Of a stretch of DNA of 64,000 nucleotides, positions 58,558 to 64,000 are shown piece by piece. The stretch spans positions 4,716,501 to 4,780,500 of the forward strand of contig NC_092617.1 in NCBI RefSeq assembly GCF_047663525.1, written 5' to 3'. The position numbers were made by a program, and so were the translations under genes. Position 1 is the stretch's first letter. Each line of letters opens with the position of its first letter. This DNA is from Anas platyrhynchos. Lineage: Eukaryota; Chordata; Aves; Anseriformes; Anatidae. A model generated the notes under the pieces. It made no database searches and was not told where the DNA came from. It saw nothing but the letters and a program-made list of their open reading frames with translations.

Positions 58558-58650
58558 CTAGCTAACGGCTGTCGATAAGAGGTGTTCGTGTGGGCAGGCA
58601 GTTGCTCTCCGCCCTTCCTGCTCGCCCTGCCTGCGCTAACTGTCGTGCTA
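58558..58650 (-). mobile_element. CR1 5' UTR end
   Basis: GC-rich sequence upstream of the ORF1 start on the minus strand. It marks this as one of the few CR1 copies that reach their 5' end. The exact boundary is uncertain. Confidence 0.5.
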
Positions 58651-58654
58651 ACTG

Positions 58655-58730
58655 CCGCTACTGAGGTCAAACTGACAGACCTGTAGTTTCCTGGGTCTGC
58701 CCTCCGGCCCTTCTCAGAGTGATTAAGCGA
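58655..58730 (-). mobile_element. Small older CR1 RT fragment
   Basis: The minus strand reads EKGRRADPGNYRSVSLTSV, an RT motif of CR1. It is out of order with the adjacent 5' end, so it is a separate fragment. Confidence 0.6.
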
Positions 58731-58734
58731 GTAA

Positions 58735-59922
58735 AAGCTAGGGGAAGTGACTATGGGCTGAGTTTTGTCTTCTAGGGATACGTTGAGGTCAGTCATTAGA
58801 GTAGTTGATTCCTGTCAGGGTGTTGAGTAGCATTTAGGTTTAGGAAATAAGTTTATAGGTTGAAGCCGGGGAATAGCCTCATATAACTAAGTCACTACTA
58901 CAGCAGTATCAGCAGAACCTGAACTGTCTTACCTCTACAAAATCCTTAATTTCTGCTGGCATAGCCCCTGTTCCCTCCCCCAAATCTCACATCTCTCTTG
59001 TCCAGCCTTCTCCTGACGCCCCCATATTGGTCATCTCATTGGCATCAGCTTTCTGATGGCTTTCATGATCTCAGAGTATCCATCACACCTCTGTTGGCTA
59101 CTCTATTTCTGAGAAAAGTGGCACTTAAGACACAATGGAAAAGGACACAAAAGCCCATCAGAGCACCCTGCACAATGTGCCAAGCAGCTCAGCACCATCA
59201 CAAAAATGCGGTTCCTGCCTACAAGTTTTCTTTCCAGAATGGCTCCTATGGCTCCAGGGTATCTTTTCCCAGGCACTCACTTCCCCAGGCCACACCACTC
59301 TTGCCCACAGGCCCCACATGTCTCTCCAAACCTCCCCTCTTCCCCTGCAGTAGTGGTACCTCAGCGCAGCAGGTTGGTGCATCTCCAGGCTCAGGGGTGT
59401 TTCCTGAGGGCCTGCCCCATGTGGGGATTGGTGGGGAGGAAGAGAGCAAGGTCATCTCCTGGGGCATGGCTGAGCACAGCCCAGCCATTCCGCACTGTGG
59501 GCAGGCCCCTGCTCCCAGGCTGAGGCACACATGCAAGGTGGACACTTCTCCATCAGCCCAGCTTCATGCAGGGCCCTTCAGCCCTGCCCCCCACCTGGGA
59601 CTCACCACTTCCTTCTCATCAACCCACAGACATAGATTGCTTTCCATTTGGGGAGTCAGGCAGGACTTCAAGGATCTGCAAAAGCCCCGGATTTCCTTGT
59701 TTCTCACAGCCTTCTCACAAGTCTTTCACCTGACCCTCCCCAGTGCCCAGCACTGCCTCTCAGGTGGCACTCAGTGACCCTTCAGAAAGGCCTTTGGACT
59801 TCCTCAATTGTCCTGGTGCTTATTAGCACCTTCCTGGCTCCTTACAGAGCTTCTCATCCATTGTGGGGACAAAGACTGTCTGGGACGGCATTTCTCTCTG
59901 CAGATCAGGCCGTGTGGTGCTG
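58735..59922 (-). repeat. IR-B right arm segment
   Basis: Reverse-complement homologue of about 47840-48960. A 259-codon frame at 58998-59777 has no counterpart of similar length in the left arm and no domain, so it is considered spurious. Confidence 0.75.
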
Positions 59923-60895
59923 TTTAACATCTTCGGTCCTCTTTAACATCTTCATCAATGATCTGGACGATGGCATTGAGTGCACCCTCAGTAAGTTCGC
60001 AGATGACACCAAGTTAGGTGCGTGTGTCGATCTGCTCGAGGGTAGGAAGGCTCTGCAGGAGGATCTGGATAGGCTGCACCGATGGGCTGAGGTCAACTGC
60101 ATGAAGTTCAACAAGGCCAAGTGCCGGGTCCTGCACCTGGGGCGCAATAACCCCAAGCAGAGCTACAGGCTGGGAGAGGAGTGGTTGGAGAGCTGCCAGT
60201 CAGAGAAGGACCTGGGAGTGATGGTGGACAGTCGGCTGAATATGAGCCAGCAGTGTGCTCAGGTGGCCAAGAAGGCCAACGGCATCCTGGCTTGTATCAA
60301 AAACAGTGTGACCAGCAGGGCTAGGGAGGTGATTGTCCCCCTGGACTCGGCTCTGGTGAGGCCGCACCTCGAGTACTGTGTTCAGTTTTGGGCCCCTCGC
60401 TACAAGAAGGACATCAAGGTGCTTGAGCGGGTCCAGAGAAGGGCGACGAAGCTGGTGAGTGGCCTGGAGAACAAGTCCTATGAGGAGCGGCTGAAGGAGC
60501 TGGGCTTGTTCAGCCTGGAGAAGAGGAGGCTCAGGGGCGACCTTATCGCTCTCTACAGGTACCTTAAAGGAGGCTTTAGTGAGGTGGGGGTTGGCCTGTT
60601 CTCCCATGTGCCTGGTGATAGGACGAGGGGAAATGGGCTAAAGTTGCGCCAGGGGAGTTTTAGGTTAGATGTTAGGAAGAACTTCTTTACTGAAAGGGTT
60701 GTTAGGCACTGGAACGGGCTGCCCAGGGAGGTGGTGGAGTCACCATCCCTGGAAGTCTTCAAAAGACGTTTAGATGTAGAGCTTAGGGATATGGTTTAGT
60801 GGGGACTGTTAGTGTTAGGTTAGAGGTTGGACTCGATGATCTTGAGGTCTCTTCCAACCTAGAGATTCTGTGATTCTGTGATTCTGTGTTTTTGA
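59923..60895 (+). mobile_element. CR1 LINE, 5'-truncated (about 1 kb)
   Basis: A continuous frame from [20 protein letters not shown] through KFADDTKL to [12 protein letters not shown], with no internal stop, then a 3' UTR with an ATTCTGTG tail. The paralogous site near 47820 lacks it, so it inserted after the IR-B duplication. Same subfamily as 21240-22345 but less decayed. Confidence 0.93.
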
Positions 60896-61149
60896 TATGT
60901 GACCAGAGCAGTGTTGGTCACCCGTGTTTCTGATCGCTGTTCCTAAGCAGTGCTTTCACAGCATCAAGGCCTTCTCTGCTTCTCACTCTGTCCCAGAAGT
61001 CAGTTGGCTGCAGGTGGGCAAGAGTCTGGGAGGAGAACCTGCAGTGACAGCTGACCCAGCCTGAGCAGTCTGAGCAGCCCATGCACACGAGTACTTAGTC
61101 CTGCCCTTGTTTCTGCACAAACCACCCTGGGACTTTCATCCTGTGTCCT

Positions 61150-61483
61150 TCACTCCATGAAGAACACCAGGAAACAGAAGAGCAGGGAGCAAACCCTTGG
61201 CTCCATTCCTGATAGCACATTTGGAAGAGGTGTCCAGACTTCTGGGTTTGCACTGAGGAAGACCCTCTTGTTATTGTGGTGCAAGCAGGGAGGCCAGCTG
61301 TGACCCAGGGCTGCACAGTGCCTGCTGCTGCCTGCAGGGACAGGGATGTCACTGCAGAGACAACAAGACTGTCACGAAGGTACACGAGATATCAGGGTTT
61401 ACCCAGAAAGAAAAGAAGCACAATTTGGAAGCCAAAAGAGAGCAGCAGTGAAAAGGCCACGTCCTGCTGCTGACCATGGCCAT
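61150..61483 (-). pseudogene. Candidate small secreted protein, broken copy C
   Basis: Homologue of copies A and B. Exon 1 (61483-61403) is 81 bp instead of 80, so the reading frame no longer matches exon 2, and joining gives an immediate TGA. The donor is weakened to GTAAAC. The acceptor CTCTGCAG (61352) and the 51-bp intron length persist. It lies beyond the 3' end of the broken OR7. Confidence 0.35.
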
Positions 61484-61889
61484 GGCTCCAGGGAAGCAGC
61501 AGCCCTGACCTGAAGGCAGCAGAGAGGCAGAGCCCAGCGGGCAGTGAGGGGCTGCTCCTGCATGTGGTTGCTGGGCTCTTGGCCATGAGCCCCTCCTGTG
61601 TGCTGGGGCTGCTCCCCCAGCTCCAGAGGAGATGCAGAGAGGGAGCAGTTGACACCACCAAAATTCATAGTTTCTTTATTCTCTTTATCCAAACGGAGGG
61701 CCTAGTACTGTAGGTATATTAGATGATTGGGTGACAGATAATAACATAATTAATAGGTAGGATGACACGAGTAGAATTCAGTCAAAATGACAAGTTTAAG
61801 AAATTATTAAAAAAAATAGAAGAATTACAAGCTATTGTATGAAGAGTTTTTTCAGATAACCTCTCTTTCCTGTTATTTTTATAGGCACA

Positions 61890-62824
61890 TTATTGATGCC
61901 AAAGAAGCATGTGTCCAATGAATTTCCACAAGGCTTCCTTGAGCTCCTGGTTCCTTATGCTGTAAATGAGAGGGTTCACGGCTGGAGGCACCACCGAGTA
62001 CAGAACTGCCACCACAAGGTCCTGGGATGGGGAGGAGATGGAGGGAGGCTTCAGGTAGGCAAACAGGACAGTGCTGACAAACAGGGAGACCATGGCCAGG
62101 TGAGGGAGGCACATAGAAAAGGCTTTATTACGACCCTGATGAAAGAGCATTCTCAGCACTGTCCTCAAGATTTGCACATAAGAAAATGAAATGAAAACAA
62201 AACATGTAAAGGCTAAACAGAGAGTAACTACAAGAAGCACAATCTCCCTCAGCCAGGACTCTGAGCAGGAGAGCTTGAGGTTCTGGGGGATTTCACAGAA
62301 GAACTAGTCCACAGCATTGCCTTGGCAGAGGGGCAGGGAAAATGTGTTGGCCGTGTGCAGGACAGCATTGAGAAAGCCACTGCCCCAGGCAGCTGCTGCC
62401 ATCTGGGCACAAGCTCTGCTGCCCAGGAGGCTCCCGTAGTGCAGGGGCTTCCAGATGGCCACATAGCGGTCGTACGACATGACGTGAGAACGTAATATTC
62501 TGCTCCAAACAATAAGACAAAAAAGAAGACCTGTGCAGCACACCCTTGATAAGGGATGGCCCTGTTGTCCCAGAGGGCATTGGCCATGGCTTTGGGCAGA
62601 GTGGTAGAGATGCAGCCCAGGTTGAGGAGGGCGAGGTTGAGGAGGAAGAAGTACATGGGGGTGTGGAGGCGGTGGTGGCAGGCTACGGCGCTGAGGGTGA
62701 GGCCGTTGCCCGGGAGGGCAGCCAGGTAGATGCCCAGGAAGAGCGCGAAGTGCAGGAGCTGCAGCTTGCGCGTGTCTGCGAATGGCAACAGGAGGAACTC
62801 AGTGATGGTGCTTCTGTTGGACAT
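61890..62824 (-). pseudogene. OR14-like pseudogene (OR7)
   Basis: Full-length OR homology from MSNRSTITEFLLL at 62824 to the C-terminus at 61890, with two lesions. One G is missing near 62483, just before the MAYDRYVAIC region (read here as MSYDRYVAIW), which shifts the frame. CAG is changed to TAG at 62304-62306, just before FFCEIPQ. TM6 (KAFSMCLPHLAMV) and TM7 (NPLIYSIRNQELK) remain readable. A splice acceptor (CTTCTATGTGCAG) is retained at 62847. The decay is recent. Confidence 0.95.
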
Positions 62825-62899
62825 CTGTTTTTTTGGGGATGTGTTCCTGCACATAGAAGAGGAAGAACAGTAATAACATACAACAGATTTATCAGAGAA

Positions 62900-64000
62900 A
62901 AATTAATCCCATTTCTCATCTAATATCACCATAAAAGTTGTCCACTTCCAGTAAGACATTTGGCAGGTCCCTTTCTTGAGTTCCTCCTGATGCTGCCTGA
63001 GGGTATCCCTGGGAGCAGGGGACTCCTTTGTGGGCAATGGAAGAGTCAGTTATGCCCAATAGCCAGAGGAAAGGCGGAACATGGGGTAATCTCACACTCA
63101 CTTCACTGCTGATATCAAAGAACCTTGCCCCACTTTTGCTCCCGGGTCACCCAACTTCAGAGCATATATATATATACAGATTACTTTAATTTTTATTGTA
63201 ATGGTCAGATTTTTTGGTGTTGCTAACCTACCACACCTGCTGAGTTTTTCTAAATCAGAAATCCTGAGCATTTCTCCTGCACTTGAAGGGAAACTTTGCG
63301 CATCCTAAGAGAAAAAGGGGCAGTCCCTATAGTGCAGAGTGTCCTTTAGTGAGGACAGACAATCTGTCCATCAGTGCTGGTCTCAGCTGCCCCATGAAAG
63401 CTGCAGGAAAGTTGTACTCAGGTAGACCTGAGAAGAACCTGAACACTGCTGAGAGCAGAGACATCCAGGCTCAAAGTGCCCATCTCCAGACGCCTCACCT
63501 TGTCCCTATACTCCCCTTCCCCCAAGCACACCGAAGGCTCACTCCATGGGCATGTGAAACCCCTATCCCCAGCCAGCCTGGGAACAAGACCAGCAGCAGC
63601 CCGGCCAGCTGGAGAAGCCAGGAGGAATGCCAGCGTGCTGGTGCCAGGGGAGGCAAGGCCAGGGAGGGACAGACGGACACTCAGCAGACCCTCCTGTGCT
63701 GCAGCTCTGCCTGCAGAGGAGGCAGCTCCTGCTCATTGCAAATGATCTGTGCTCACTTCAAGCTGGCAGAGACCTCCCAAAGACAGGGATGTCTCCCAGC
63801 ACTGGGCATCAGGGGGCTTGCAGCTCTAAAAGATCAGCTAGGATAAAACCTCAGGGGAACACAAAATGATGTTGGTGCAGTTTCTGTTCTGAGGTGTGGG
63901 GAGGAACTTTATAAACTTCATTGCTGACAAACTGATCTCTCACTGCAATTCTCTTGGAGTCTCAGTCTCCCCCACAATACTGACAATCCATTACCATGAA
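62900..64000. other. Upstream flank of OR7, no gene recognised
   Basis: It contains a short TA repeat at 63165-63176. A 187-codon frame (63283-63846 +) starts in sequence without coding features and shows no domain. It probably includes the former promoter and first exon of OR7, but no confident donor was identified. Confidence 0.4.

Noticed and set aside
58998..59777. 259-codon plus-strand frame
   Set aside because: The paralogous inverted copy at 47.9-48.6 kb does not keep a frame of similar length; no domain.
63283..63846. 187-codon plus-strand frame near the window end
   Set aside because: No domain, signal peptide or paralogue; most likely chance in GC-rich OR7 flank.

Overview
The window looks like avian genomic DNA from an olfactory receptor (OR) cluster. 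The ORs are intronless-coding, highly similar class II receptors of the expanded bird OR14-like (gamma-c) type. The interspersed repeats are almost all CR1 LINEs and ERVL-type endogenous retrovirus relics, the typical bird mix. No bacterial gene organisation, tRNA, rRNA or CRISPR array was seen. The bird order cannot be fixed from sequence alone.

Genes: five OR coding exons are open over their full length: OR1 (4859-5857 +), OR2 (15759-16685 -), OR3 (23298-24239 -), OR4 (31569-32507 -) and OR5 (42885-43826 +). There are two broken ORs (45131-45697 + and 61890-62824 -) and one short 5' OR fragment (4323-4465 +). All five intact genes show the same upstream layout: a GTAAG splice donor 0.3-1.3 kb upstream and a pyrimidine-tract acceptor just before the ATG, so each probably has a non-coding first exon. 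Downstream of three ORs lies a repeated block that can be read as a two-exon small secreted protein. Two copies are open and one is broken.

Architecture: the cluster is built from inverted duplications. IR-A pairs about 1-6050 with 15570-20879 (OR1/OR2). IR-C pairs about 22.4-27.7 kb with 39.6-43.8 kb (OR3/OR5). IR-B pairs about 45.1-49.0 kb with 58.7-62.9 kb (the two OR pseudogenes). Within IR-A the outer non-coding part (about 1.5-3.1 kb from the window start) is almost identical between arms, while the OR exons have diverged to roughly four-fifths protein identity. That pattern suggests local gene conversion in the flanks.

Repeats: 6.1-7.2 kb is a solo ERVL-type LTR, followed by a 21-bp minisatellite (7.2-8.5 kb). 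Between 25.5 and 26.4 kb lies a solo LTR with a clean 4-bp target duplication and a paralogous empty site at 41.09 kb. ERVL gag/pol relics occupy 35.4-38.9 kb. From 51.2 to 58.7 kb there is a nearly full-length CR1 with recognisable ORF1 and ORF2, next to a 2.6-kb 11-bp satellite that is bounded on both sides by the same CR1 segment. The rest is duplicated OR flank without other recognisable genes.
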